Notes under the pieces: generated by a model
The model's database searches: none
The model's input: the letters and a program-made list of their open reading frames with translations, nothing else
What the model was told of the DNA's origin: nothing
DNA from: Myroides odoratus DSM 2801
Lineage (GTDB): Bacteria; Bacteroidota; Bacteroidia; Flavobacteriales; Flavobacteriaceae
Length of the DNA: 64,000 nucleotides
Reading direction: 5' to 3'
Assembly (NCBI RefSeq): GCF_000243275.1
Contig: NZ_CM001437.1
Span: forward strand, 2,348,490 to 2,412,489
Shown: positions 49,887 to 59,761 of the stretch, in pieces
Numbering within the stretch: the first letter of the stretch is position 1
Layout of the letters: every line of letters starts with the position of its first letter
Made by a program: the position numbers and the translations under genes

Positions 49887-51887
49887 ATGAGCCCATTAAA
49901 ATTCTCTTTTTTGTTTTATGCTACTGCGGTAGCGTTTGGTATTCTAGCTAAAGATGCATGCAATCTGATGGCTATGAGTCTTCTTTTTGTTGTGCTGCTT
50001 GGATTACTGGCTGTTGGTGCTTATAGTAAGAAAAATTGGCTTTTTCATCCTGTTGTCTTCTACCTAACAGGGATTGTGTTCTATTTGTTGTGTTTTATCT
50101 TAGGCTTTCTGGTTGTGCATTATGCAGACTGGAAGGACAATCAGGCTAGTTATCTTCCGCACGTAACGGATCGACAATTGTATGCGGTGCAGTATCGCAT
50201 CGTCGAAAAACAAAAGACGAAAGGGCAAGCAATGCGTTATGTTGTTGTGATTGAAGAAGTAGAAGGGAAGCAAACAGGAGGAAAAGCATTGTTGATGTCT
50301 GCGGATAGTTTGGCTCAAATAGGGGATAGATTTACTGCTATTGGTTCTTTTCAATCGTTTCCGACTGCGGGAAATTTGGGGCAGTTTGATTATCAGACTT
50401 ATATGAAAAGAAAGCATATAGGAAAACAGCTAAAGACTAAAACCTCGATTTATATTGGATCAACTGAAGCCATATATGCCTGGTTGATGCAAGGTCGAGC
50501 TGCGTTCCAAAAGCAAATCGATCAAAACGAACAATTATCTAGTCAGAGCAAAGCACTGTTGAGTAGTTTGTTGTTGGGAAACCGAAATCAGATGGATGAA
50601 CAAACAGTTGCTTCTTTTCAGCGGTTGGGGTTGATGCATATTTTAGCTATTTCAGGATTGCATATTGGTGTGATTACTGTATTTGTATCTAAAATTACCT
50701 CTTTTTTGCGAACCAGTTATCGCCATTGTATACTCTTGGTGCTCTTGTGGATTTTTGTCTTTCTAGCTGGTTTTTCTCCTTCTGTTTTCCGTACCGTTTT
50801 TATGTTTACCCTCCTGATTCTAGCTCAATCGTTTAAGAGAAAGCAACCGACTAAGGAAAGTATTGGTTTGGCTTTTTTTCTTAGTTTATTGTTTGAACCT
50901 TATTGGCTTTTTGATTTGGGATTTCAGTTGAGCTATTTGGCTGTTCTCGGTATTGTATGGTTGATGCCTTTGTTTAAAAAGGGATATACACAATCGAATA
51001 TCGTCAATTATTTTTTAGGCATCATCTATGTTTCGTTGATTGCTCAGCTTTGTGTATTGCCTCTTCAATTGTACTATTTTAATTCTTTTTCTTGGACTTT
51101 TCTAGGCAGTAATCTTGTCGTCATTCCCTTAATTACAGTAGTGTTAGTGGGTGGGTTTTGCTTTTTGAGTATGGGATGGATGTCTACCTTCATTGCTGAA
51201 TTTTTAGGCTGGCTGTTGGAGCAACTGATACAGTTTACTTTTACTGTGCTTCAGGGATTGAAGGAGATTAATCTTTCAGTTATCTCGTTCTATATTACTA
51301 AGGAAGTGATGATGGCTATGTGTATGGTGGGAGTTGGAATAGGAGTGGTGTTGTATAAACCTCGCATCAAGCAAATTGCTTATCTTGGGGTAGTAGCCAT
51401 GGTTGTTCAAATTAGCTGTTTTCGCCTTGCGGATCAAAAGGCAAATCAAGATGAATTTATTATTGCCTCAGTACAAGGAAAAGAGCCGTTGTTTCTACAT
51501 TATATCCAACAGCAATTGCAGGTATTTGGAGAAGAAGAACAAACAAAAGGAGTGGTGGAGGGATATAACAAGCACTACGTACCTAAGGATGTAATCAAGA
51601 AACCTCGTCAGCATCTATTTCAAGTTGATGCAAATCACAAGTTGTTGGTGCTTTCCAAAGAGATGCCTTATTATCAATTTCAATTGCATTTTGAGCTGAT
51701 TTACTTGAGTGAGCCTATCCAAGTGAACATCGATCGTATTTTGGCCTTACATCAGCCCCAAATGGTTATTATCGGCCGTGCTATGAGTTTCTGGTATCGA
51801 GATAAGGTAATACAGAGTTGCTTAAAAAGAAATATCCCTTTTCACGATATGCGCGAAAAGGGATATTGGTCTTCTCAATTTCTTTGA
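49887..51887 (+). CDS. ComEC/Rec2 family protein lacking a clear nuclease domain
   Basis: Encodes 666 residues. It has an N-terminal DUF4131-like part with early helices (about 4-65), a beta-rich section, and the competence core with LGNRNQMDEQTVASFQRLGLMHILAISGLHIGVI (about 230-263), in which GLMHILAISGLHIG is the ComEC signature, then 8-9 helices. The C-terminal 150 residues have no HxHxDH motif, so the metallo-beta-lactamase nuclease of full-length ComEC is absent or degenerate. It is expected to pass single-stranded DNA across the inner membrane. Last gene of the surE run. Confidence 0.9.
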   Translation: MSPLKFSFLFYATAVAFGILAKDACNLMAMSLLFVVLLGLLAVGAYSKKNWLFHPVVFYLTGIVFYLLCFILGFLVVHYADWKDNQASYLPHVTDRQLYAVQYRIVEKQKTKGQAMRYVVVIEEVEGKQTGGKALLMSADSLAQIGDRFTAIGSFQSFPTAGNLGQFDYQTYMKRKHIGKQLKTKTSIYIGSTEAIYAWLMQGRAAFQKQIDQNEQLSSQSKALLSSLLLGNRNQMDEQTVASFQRLGLMHILAISGLHIGVITVFVSKITSFLRTSYRHCILLVLLWIFVFLAGFSPSVFRTVFMFTLLILAQSFKRKQPTKESIGLAFFLSLLFEPYWLFDLGFQLSYLAVLGIVWLMPLFKKGYTQSNIVNYFLGIIYVSLIAQLCVLPLQLYYFNSFSWTFLGSNLVVIPLITVVLVGGFCFLSMGWMSTFIAEFLGWLLEQLIQFTFTVLQGLKEINLSVISFYITKEVMMAMCMVGVGIGVVLYKPRIKQIAYLGVVAMVVQISCFRLADQKANQDEFIIASVQGKEPLFLHYIQQQLQVFGEEEQTKGVVEGYNKHYVPKDVIKKPRQHLFQVDANHKLLVLSKEMPYYQFQLHFELIYLSEPIQVNIDRILALHQPQMVIIGRAMSFWYRDKVIQSCLKRNIPFHDMREKGYWSSQFL

Positions 51888-51889
51888 GA

Positions 51890-52342
51890 TTATATTTTAC
51901 TCAACAACTGAACAGGTGTATGATAACCAACAATCGATTGATCTAAGTTTCCTTTCTTATCCAAGATAACCATTGTTGGATAACCAGGTACACGTAAGAA
52001 TAAAGTCAATTCATGCGTTGCATTTCTTCCTTTTCTACTCGCGTCATAGTTCGGGTTGCTGTATTTTTTACCATTATAGGTAACCGTTTCATTTCCTTCA
52101 GCATTGAATTTTACAGCATAGTAATTTTTCGTTACATACTCTGCAAATTTTGCATCACTGAATGTGTTGCTATCTAGCATTTTACATGGGCCGCACCAAT
52201 CTGTATAAACATCCATAAAAATAGGTTTCGGATCTTTCTTTTGTGCAGCTAAAGCGTCATTTAATGACATCCACTTGATTTCTTGTGCTTGTGTTGTGAA
52301 TCCAACCAAAATCAAGGCAAATAAGAATACGATTTTTTTCAT
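51890..52342 (-). CDS. Periplasmic thioredoxin-family protein
   Basis: Encodes 150 residues. The signal peptide MKKIVFLFALILVGFTTQAQ is followed by a thioredoxin-like domain with DVYTDWCGPCKMLDSNTF, active-site cysteines 50 and 53. The longer insertion after the motif (DAKFAEYVTKNYYAVKFNAEG) is typical of the thioredoxin_7/DUF255-like group. It likely reduces or carries disulfides in the periplasm. It lies 17 bases after the 702-residue peptide transporter and ends 2 bases from the convergent ComEC stop. Confidence 0.9.
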   Translation of the reverse strand: MKKIVFLFALILVGFTTQAQEIKWMSLNDALAAQKKDPKPIFMDVYTDWCGPCKMLDSNTFSDAKFAEYVTKNYYAVKFNAEGNETVTYNGKKYSNPNYDASRKGRNATHELTLFLRVPGYPTMVILDKKGNLDQSIVGYHTPVQLLSKI

Positions 52343-52359
52343 TGTAATTAGGTTTGTTT

Positions 52360-54468
52360 TTATTTAACACCATGCATTAGACGTTTCATAACTGGATTTA
52401 GTGCAATTACTAAAATACCTGCAACAATTGGAACAATGGTAAAGATCAAGAAAAACCCAGATAAAGAGTATTTTTCTGTAATATTTTCAATTTGTCCCCC
52501 TAATTTAGCTGCTAAGTTATTACCAATTGCAATAGCCAAATACCACATACCAAACATAAAGGCAATCATTCTCGCAGGAACAAGCTTAGAAACATAAGAA
52601 AGCCCTACTGGTGAAGAGAATAATTCTCCTAAGGTATGAAATAAATAGGCAAAAACAAGCCACATCATCGAAACTCTATTTCCTTCTGTAATTCCATGTG
52701 CTCCATACGCTAACACACCAAATCCAAGTGCCATAATGATTAATCCTAATCCATACTTAATTGAAGCAGGTGGATTGTATTTTGAATCCCATAATTTAGA
52801 AACCAAAGAAGCAAAAGCAATAATAAAGAAAGAGTTTAAGATAGAGAACCACGAAGCCGTAATCTCCACTTGGTTGTCTTTAATTTCTTTAACCTCTGCC
52901 TGCACAATATGTGGAGTTTTATCTTTCGCTCCATATTCTGCTACTAACTTAGTTTCTATTTCTTCTGTTAGGATATGATAGGTACCTAACTCTTCGTAAA
53001 TCTTGATAGTAGAACCAATTTCATATTCCCCTCTATTAGAAATAATCGTGTTTTTTTCTACGATTTTATCTCCGTCTTTCGCTTGAAAAGCAGTTGAGAT
53101 AGCTTGATAATGATACGTTTGATTTTTGTTCTCATCGTATTTTGGTGTACCATCTGCATTTAGCACAGGTGTTTCCACTGTTTGGAAGTGTACTTGGTAG
53201 GCGTGTGAAGACCAATCTCGGTCTAACATCCAAACCACAGCACCCCAAACACCTAAGAAGGTAAGTCCTAAGATGATATTGGAAATCAATGCTTTTTTAT
53301 ACGTTCGTTTCGCTAAGATGATCAATACCCATGAAATCAAAGCCAATGGAATAATCGTCAATAGTGTATTGAATATCTTGAATAGCAGAGCCGTATCGCC
53401 AGAAAGTACACGTTGTGTATTATCACGAGCGAAAATAACCAAAGAGGTTGCTCCTTGTTCAAAACTCATCCAGAAAAAGATAGTAAAGAAAGCAAAGATG
53501 ATTACTGCAATCATACGGTGACGCACTATTTTTGCATAACGAGCAATACGCCAAATTACTAAGAGTAAGAACACAATTAATCCGAAAGCAATTCCAACGG
53601 TAGAACCGTCTTGTCCTAGAATTGTTTCAGGGAATAAGTTAATACCACCTACAATTCGGAATACATCGTCAAAGGCATACATTAATCCGATAACGGTTGT
53701 AATAGCAATTAGGATATAATCAACAGTTGTAAAAGGATTGCGTTTTAGCGAATCTTTTTCTTCTGCTGTCATATTGGTCGTATCTACCACTTCTTCTTTA
53801 TCGCTTCTTGCTTCTTTAGAAGGTACCTCTCCGATATTTCCGAAAATAGGTTTTGCCAACCAGAATTGTAAGGTTCCCAACAACATGAAGATTCCAGCTA
53901 ATCCGAATCCCCAATGCCATCCAACGCGTTCTCCTAAGTAACCACAAAGCATCATCCCGAAGAACGCACCTGCATTTACTCCCATGTAGAAGATGGTGTA
54001 AGCACCGTCTTTTTTCTCAGGAAAGGATTTGTACATCTCAGATAAAATCGAGGTCATATTCGGTTTAAAGAATCCTGTTCCGATTACCAAACACGCCAAT
54101 CCAATATACATGAAAGTTTCGCCTTCTAAGGCCATAGCTGCGTGTCCTAAGGTCATAATCAAAGAACCAATAACGACAGCCCAGCGATAACCAATGTATT
54201 TATCTGCTAGGATACCTCCAAAAATAGGAGTGATGTACAATAGCATGGCATATGTAGCAAACAAGGCTCCCGCATCTTCAACGCTCCAACCCCAACCGGT
54301 GTTAATCCCTATCACGGACATGGTTAAGAATTGAATCAATAAAACCCTCATTCCATAGAAAGAGAATCGTTCCCACATTTCAGTGAAAAACAAAACAAAT
54401 AAACCGGCCGGATGTCCAAGTACCTTGGTGTCAAAAAAGTTCGGCTGCGTACTCGAGCTTGTCTGCAT
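52360..54468 (-). CDS. POT-family peptide transporter with a large loop insertion
   Basis: Encodes 702 residues. The proton-coupling ExxER motif is in TEMWERFSFYGMR (about 30-42), then GGILADKYIGYRWAV and FYMGVNAGAFFGMMLCGYLGE. Compared with the 590-residue paralogue at 57921-59693, which it closely resembles at both ends, it has about 100 extra residues near 420-535 (polar, beta-rich, between two late helices, before ASWFSILNSFF). It imports di- and tripeptides with protons. The insert may be a periplasmic domain of its own. Third or fourth member of a tandem set. Confidence 0.93.
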   Translation of the reverse strand: MQTSSSTQPNFFDTKVLGHPAGLFVLFFTEMWERFSFYGMRVLLIQFLTMSVIGINTGWGWSVEDAGALFATYAMLLYITPIFGGILADKYIGYRWAVVIGSLIMTLGHAAMALEGETFMYIGLACLVIGTGFFKPNMTSILSEMYKSFPEKKDGAYTIFYMGVNAGAFFGMMLCGYLGERVGWHWGFGLAGIFMLLGTLQFWLAKPIFGNIGEVPSKEARSDKEEVVDTTNMTAEEKDSLKRNPFTTVDYILIAITTVIGLMYAFDDVFRIVGGINLFPETILGQDGSTVGIAFGLIVFLLLVIWRIARYAKIVRHRMIAVIIFAFFTIFFWMSFEQGATSLVIFARDNTQRVLSGDTALLFKIFNTLLTIIPLALISWVLIILAKRTYKKALISNIILGLTFLGVWGAVVWMLDRDWSSHAYQVHFQTVETPVLNADGTPKYDENKNQTYHYQAISTAFQAKDGDKIVEKNTIISNRGEYEIGSTIKIYEELGTYHILTEEIETKLVAEYGAKDKTPHIVQAEVKEIKDNQVEITASWFSILNSFFIIAFASLVSKLWDSKYNPPASIKYGLGLIIMALGFGVLAYGAHGITEGNRVSMMWLVFAYLFHTLGELFSSPVGLSYVSKLVPARMIAFMFGMWYLAIAIGNNLAAKLGGQIENITEKYSLSGFFLIFTIVPIVAGILVIALNPVMKRLMHGVK

Positions 54469-54569
54469 AAATAGTCGTTTTTTAAATTGGTTGAGAAAGA
54501 TAGCTATTTTTATTTAGTTTAAAAGGCTATTTTTTTTGTTCTCAATAATTTTAATATAAAAAAAGTCCA

Positions 54570-56204
54570 TTATTTCTTGTTTTCGATCGGTTTAATCACT
54601 AATCTGTCATAGATCATTAGCGTAACAACAGAAAATACACCAATAGCAACAATTACATACCAAATTTTGTTTGGATTGTAGGTAGCCCACAACATATCGA
54701 CCATTTCCCAATGTGACATCCCTAGCTTTTGTTCTGCTAAAGCAAAGTATTCATTCTTAGAGAAAGGAAAGTGTACTTGGCTAATGTCAATACTCTTAGA
54801 TATCGCAAAGTCTTTAAAAGATTGTATTACAGTAGGCCAATCTACAGATTCAGCTTTAAGATTAAATTGCTTTTCAAAAGCATTTATCGACATGTTTAGC
54901 GTTTTGGCTCCTTGTTCTATAAATTGTTCATGGCTGACTACTTCAGGCATTGGAACATTGCGTGTTGCCATCTCTGTTTTTAATAGGGATAACTTATCAG
55001 ACCACGATTGGTATAGGTTTCCTGAGATGTAATCCGTAACAAAGTAGCTTGCTGCCACAGGTAAGAAGTAAGTCCCTTGGTACAAACCATCTTTTCCTTT
55101 AGGCGTGATTAATGAAATAAACGAAGATACTGTTGGACTTGACATCATCTCCCCAATAGAGAAGATCATTGTACCTAAAATAGTGAAAAGCGGATTGTTG
55201 GTATAGAAGGTTAATCCAACTCCAATACTTGCAATAATAGCTCCACGAATTACGGCATTGATATGACGCATTTTAGTTACGAAATAGGAAATAGTTACCT
55301 GACAGATAATAATCATAAATGAGTCAATATTGGTAAACCATTCTGGTTTTACCTGACCATCTTGCGTTAGTAACGTTCCTAAGAAAGGGATATGTTCATT
55401 GATCCATTCACTTAATACCGCCGAGTTAACCCAGTCTTCGATGAAGTTTGGTAGTGTATTGAACAATTGATTAAACATGGTCCAAAACCCAATCATTAAC
55501 AACAAAAGGATACCTAAACGGACGTCTTTTAAAGCTTCAAAGATACCTAGTACAGAATCTTTAATAGCTTTTGCGATAGAGTCTTTTGGTTTTTCTACTT
55601 TCGATTCTTTATAGAAAAACAATACGACAATTAAGTTGATGGCGATTACCACAGCCGCTTGGATGAAGATGATGTTCCAACCATAGGTAGTGCGTAATCC
55701 CGAAGACATTGCTGGACCAATAAATCCACCGATGTTTACCATCATATAAAAGATACCGAAACCTAAGGTACCCGTAGATTCATCGGTGTTACTTGCGATA
55801 ATGGCTGATGCTACTGGTTTAAAGAAAGCGGCTCCTACTGCAACTAATAAAAAGGCGGCATAGACATTGGAGAATGCAGTTACTTCCCCTAAAAGGTAAT
55901 AACCAGCAATCATGATAACAAAGGAAATAATCAATGAAATTTTATAACCGATACGGTCAGCAATAACACCAAAAAATAAAGGTAAGAAGTATAAGATACC
56001 TACTACACCGCCCATGATACTTCCCTTTTGTACGTGGTCGAAACCAAGACCACCTGTGTCTGTTGATCCGACTAAATAAAGCCCTAAAAGGGTATAGATA
56101 CCATACCATGCCCAACGTTCCATAAGTTCCATGAAGCTGGCAATCCAGAAGTTTTTATTGAACGATTTTAAAGTCTGTCCAAAGGTTTTATTATTTTGTG
56201 ACAT
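54570..56204 (-). CDS. POT-family transporter, divergent member
   Basis: Encodes 544 residues with about 12-14 helices. The ExxER motif survives as MELMERWAWYGIYTLLG (about 21-37) but with different neighbours than in the other three copies. GVIADRIGYKISLIISFVIM and FYMMVNIGGFIGPAMSSGL follow. A soluble stretch of about 100 residues (near 400-500) precedes the last helix. It may carry other substrates than short peptides. It lies between the second and fourth transporter genes and is separated from the next upstream one by a strong terminator. Confidence 0.9.
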   Translation of the reverse strand: MSQNNKTFGQTLKSFNKNFWIASFMELMERWAWYGIYTLLGLYLVGSTDTGGLGFDHVQKGSIMGGVVGILYFLPLFFGVIADRIGYKISLIISFVIMIAGYYLLGEVTAFSNVYAAFLLVAVGAAFFKPVASAIIASNTDESTGTLGFGIFYMMVNIGGFIGPAMSSGLRTTYGWNIIFIQAAVVIAINLIVVLFFYKESKVEKPKDSIAKAIKDSVLGIFEALKDVRLGILLLLMIGFWTMFNQLFNTLPNFIEDWVNSAVLSEWINEHIPFLGTLLTQDGQVKPEWFTNIDSFMIIICQVTISYFVTKMRHINAVIRGAIIASIGVGLTFYTNNPLFTILGTMIFSIGEMMSSPTVSSFISLITPKGKDGLYQGTYFLPVAASYFVTDYISGNLYQSWSDKLSLLKTEMATRNVPMPEVVSHEQFIEQGAKTLNMSINAFEKQFNLKAESVDWPTVIQSFKDFAISKSIDISQVHFPFSKNEYFALAEQKLGMSHWEMVDMLWATYNPNKIWYVIVAIGVFSVVTLMIYDRLVIKPIENKK

Positions 56205-56297
56205 GCGTATAAAAGATTGTTAAAATTAAGGAGCGTAATTTAATTCCTATATTCTATATAGCAATGGATTCCGTGTTAAAAAAAATGATCTAAAAAA

Positions 56298-56325
56298 GAA
56301 AAAGCGGCTAATTAGCCGCTTTTTC
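56298..56325 (-). terminator. Perfect 28-base palindrome, terminator
   Basis: GAAAAAGCGGCTAA / TTAGCCGCTTTTTC without mismatch. It lies 31 bases past the stop of the 508-residue transporter and ends in T-runs both ways. Confidence 0.9.
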
Positions 56326-56355
56326 TTGATAGGATAGAAAAGAAGTGTTGTATAA

Positions 56356-57882
56356 TTACTTCACCTCTTGCATTAATTTCTTCATTACTGGAGAGAAAGC
56401 AATTAAGATTACCCCTGCAATTACAGCGTATAATCCTAATTCTTTATATCCGTCTGTATATGTAATTAATAAATCATAGTTTGTTGGATTTTCAACTTCT
56501 TGTGTAGACATAGAAGCCCCAATAATACCAGCAACATATTGACCATATGCACTAGCTAAGAACCACATTCCCATCATCATCCCTTGAAGGTTTGCTGTAG
56601 AAAGTTTAGTCATGATGGATAATCCAATTGGCGATAAACACAATTCCCCTAACGTGATGATTAATAAAGCAAAGGTAAAGAAGTCTAAAGAAGTCATACC
56701 CGCAGCATCAGCGAAGAATCTAGTTCCGAATAAAGCGTAGAAACCTGCTCCTAATAAGATAAATCCGATACCGAATTTCATAACTGTATTAGGTTCAATT
56801 TTCTTTTTCGCCATCCAGATCCACAATAAACCTAAGATTGGAGCAATAAAGATGATGAAGAAAGCTCCCCCAGAGTTATTCACCCCGTTTGGATCTAAAT
56901 GCATCCCCAATAACTCTGAATTTAAGTTTTGTGCAGCAAAGATGCTCAATGATCCTCCTGCTTGTTCGTAAATCGCAAAGAATAAGATAGAGAAGAAAAT
57001 AAACACTAAAGCTGCAATAATTTTCTTGCGTTCAGCGCTCGTTAAATTTCTCATCTCATAGAATAAGTAAATCAATGCTAATGGTCCAACGGTATACATG
57101 AAGTACGCTGTATATTCTGTATTGTCAATCATGAATACAATAACAGGAACCATAGCAAAAGTTAAGATGTAGGTTCCAACTTCTTTCCATAAAGGCATTT
57201 TAGTTTGTTTCCCATTTGCATTTGTTTGCATCGGTTGAAGTCCAATAGGACCTAAATGTCTCTTTGTAAAGATAAAGTTGATTAAACTCACACACATCAC
57301 AAATGCTGCTAATCCGAAAGCTACATTCCAACGATGAGCTTCATCAATAGTATCAGCAAAAAGCTGACCTTTACCAATAGCGATACACAAATATCCTCCT
57401 AGTAAAGCTCCTAAGTTAATTCCTGCATAAAATAACGAGAAACCAGCATCAGTACGGTTATCTCCTTTTTTATACAATTTACCTACCATAGTTGAAATGT
57501 TTGGTTTAAAGAAACCTGTTCCAATAACGGTAAAGGCAATACCTGTAAAGAAGTAAGCATGCGGGTCAATCGCAAGAATCAAACTTCCTAAAATCATCAT
57601 TGAGCCACCCCAAAAAAGAGACTTTCGAAAACCTAAAATTTTATCTGCAAAGATTCCTCCTAAGAAGGTAAAAGCATAAACGAATGCTTGTGTAGCTCCG
57701 TATTGTAAGTTTGCTTTTCCATGTTCGAAATCCAAGTGGTGTATCATAAAGAATACCAACATTCCTCTCATTCCATAGAACGAAAAACGTTCCCACATTT
57801 CGGAGAAGAATAAGCTCCAGATCTGTTTAGGGTATTTTCCCTCGAAATTCTGAATCTCTTCTATTGTTTGTGTTTGACTCAT
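56356..57882 (-). CDS. POT-family peptide transporter
   Basis: Encodes 508 residues, the normal POT length, with about 12-14 helices. SEMWERFSFYGMRGMLVFFM (about 27-46) holds ExxER; GGIFADKILGFRKSLFWGG, VIGTGFFKPNISTMVGKLY and FSLFYAGINLGALLGGYL follow in order. Compact loops, no insertion. It starts 38 bases after the 590-residue transporter gene and is probably cotranscribed with it. Confidence 0.94.
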   Translation of the reverse strand: MSQTQTIEEIQNFEGKYPKQIWSLFFSEMWERFSFYGMRGMLVFFMIHHLDFEHGKANLQYGATQAFVYAFTFLGGIFADKILGFRKSLFWGGSMMILGSLILAIDPHAYFFTGIAFTVIGTGFFKPNISTMVGKLYKKGDNRTDAGFSLFYAGINLGALLGGYLCIAIGKGQLFADTIDEAHRWNVAFGLAAFVMCVSLINFIFTKRHLGPIGLQPMQTNANGKQTKMPLWKEVGTYILTFAMVPVIVFMIDNTEYTAYFMYTVGPLALIYLFYEMRNLTSAERKKIIAALVFIFFSILFFAIYEQAGGSLSIFAAQNLNSELLGMHLDPNGVNNSGGAFFIIFIAPILGLLWIWMAKKKIEPNTVMKFGIGFILLGAGFYALFGTRFFADAAGMTSLDFFTFALLIITLGELCLSPIGLSIMTKLSTANLQGMMMGMWFLASAYGQYVAGIIGASMSTQEVENPTNYDLLITYTDGYKELGLYAVIAGVILIAFSPVMKKLMQEVK

Positions 57883-57920
57883 TGTATATAGTTTTTATTT
57901 ATTGTGCAATGCACGGTGGG

Positions 57921-59693
57921 TTAACGAACACCGTGCATTAGTTTTTTCAATAATGGATTTACTAACATCACCAATACTGCAGCTGCAGCAGGGATTAAAG
58001 TAAATAAGAAGAAGAAGTGACTCAATGAATATTCTTCTTTGATATTTTCAATTTGACCTCCTAGGATGGCTGCAAATTTCTGTGCAATAGCCAAAGCTAA
58101 GTACCACATACCAAACATAAAAGCTAGCATTTTTCCAGGTACTAATTTCGACACATAAGACAATCCTACTGGTGAAATAAATAATTCCCCTAAAGTATGG
58201 AATAAGTAAGTTAAAACTAAAAATATCATCGACATTTTTACACCATCACCTAATCCCATTGAACCCAATCCTAAAATTAAGAATCCAACAGCCACTAATA
58301 ACAAACCAATACCGTATTTGAATGCAGCAGGTGGGTTGTATTTAGAATCCCATAGTTTCGATACAGATGATGCTAAAGCAATGATGAAGAATGAGTTCAA
58401 AATAGAGAACCAAGAAACGGTGATTTCAGATACTTCTTTTGAAAATTCAGCATTTAACATATAAATAGCCATCGCCCAAATTCCAGCAAAGCAAATGAAT
58501 AAGATAACATTAGATAAGGCAATTTTTTTCCAAGTTGCTTTAGCTAATAGAATCAATACCCATGAAATAATCAACAATGGAATAATGGTTAAACACGTAT
58601 TGACTACGTTGAATATCGTCAAGGCTGTACCTTCTAAAGTACGATCTACATAATCTCTAGCAACTAATACTAATGAAGTAGCACCCTGCTCAAAACTCAT
58701 GAAGAAGAACATTAAGAAGAAAGCCAATAAGATAACCGCAAACATACGGTCTCTAATTACTTTTCCATAACGTAGAATACGAGAAACTACTAGGTATAAG
58801 AAAGAAACTAAAGCCAAGATAGCCATTAAGTTTTGTCCACGTAAGAACGGAGTATCTAAGAAGGCAAAAAGATCTAATACGTTGTTTTTTGATAACGGGT
58901 CATTAAACGCGTATAGTAATCCAACGATAGATACGATAGCGATTAAGATGTAATCTACAAGGGTATAAGGGTTTTTTGTTTCCTCTTCTTCTTTGATTTC
59001 CTCTTCTGTTTTCTCTTTTGTTACGTCAACTTTTTTCAATTCCCCTAAATCGCCAAATAGCGGTTTAGCTAACCAGAATTGGATCGTTCCCAATAACATG
59101 AAGATACCAGCTAATCCAAATCCATAGTGCCATCCTTTTGTTTCTGCTAAGTAACCACAAAGCATCATTCCGAAGAAGGCACCTGAGTTTACTCCCATAT
59201 AGAAAATAGTATACGCTCCATCTTTCTTTTCAGGAAGCGCTTTATACATTTCTCCTAACATTGAAGGCATATTTGGTTTAAAGAAACCTGTACCAATAAC
59301 TAAACAAGCCAGTCCGACGAAGAACCAGATTTTAGAGATTCCCTCTGCTGCCATAGAAGCGTGACCTACGGTCATAATAATCGCTCCAACGATTACAGCC
59401 CAACGAGAACCAATGTATTTATCGGCGATAACTCCCCCTAAAATTGGAGTTAAATAAAGAAGCATAGCATAAGTACCGTATAAGGCTCCGGCTTGCTCTG
59501 CTGACCAACCCCAACCTGAAAACTCACTGCCAAAAAGCACTTGAGCGGTTAAGAATTGAATCAATAAGACTCTCATTCCGTAGAAAGAGAAACGTTCCCA
59601 CATCTCCGTGAAGAAAAGAACGAAAAGACCTGCTGGATGCCCTAAGACATTAGACTTAAAAAGGTCCGATTTAGTAGCTGTTTCTGCTGCCAT
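57921..59693 (-). CDS. POT-family peptide transporter
   Basis: Encodes 590 residues. The N-terminus LGHPAGLFVLFFTEMWERFS is nearly the same as in the 702-residue copy, and the C-termini also match (LLKKLMHGVR versus KRLMHGVK), so the two are recent paralogues. The acidic loop KTEEEIKEEEETKNPY (near 235-250) separates the two helical bundles. First transporter after the dipeptidyl-peptidase gene, 68 bases away with no terminator between, so likely one transcript. Confidence 0.94.
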   Translation of the reverse strand: MAAETATKSDLFKSNVLGHPAGLFVLFFTEMWERFSFYGMRVLLIQFLTAQVLFGSEFSGWGWSAEQAGALYGTYAMLLYLTPILGGVIADKYIGSRWAVIVGAIIMTVGHASMAAEGISKIWFFVGLACLVIGTGFFKPNMPSMLGEMYKALPEKKDGAYTIFYMGVNSGAFFGMMLCGYLAETKGWHYGFGLAGIFMLLGTIQFWLAKPLFGDLGELKKVDVTKEKTEEEIKEEEETKNPYTLVDYILIAIVSIVGLLYAFNDPLSKNNVLDLFAFLDTPFLRGQNLMAILALVSFLYLVVSRILRYGKVIRDRMFAVILLAFFLMFFFMSFEQGATSLVLVARDYVDRTLEGTALTIFNVVNTCLTIIPLLIISWVLILLAKATWKKIALSNVILFICFAGIWAMAIYMLNAEFSKEVSEITVSWFSILNSFFIIALASSVSKLWDSKYNPPAAFKYGIGLLLVAVGFLILGLGSMGLGDGVKMSMIFLVLTYLFHTLGELFISPVGLSYVSKLVPGKMLAFMFGMWYLALAIAQKFAAILGGQIENIKEEYSLSHFFFLFTLIPAAAAVLVMLVNPLLKKLMHGVR

Positions 59694-59761
59694 TTACGTT
59701 AAGTTTAATATAGTTTGTTTTAAAGTTTAAACTATAGTTTTATAGTTGATCGTTAATAGTG

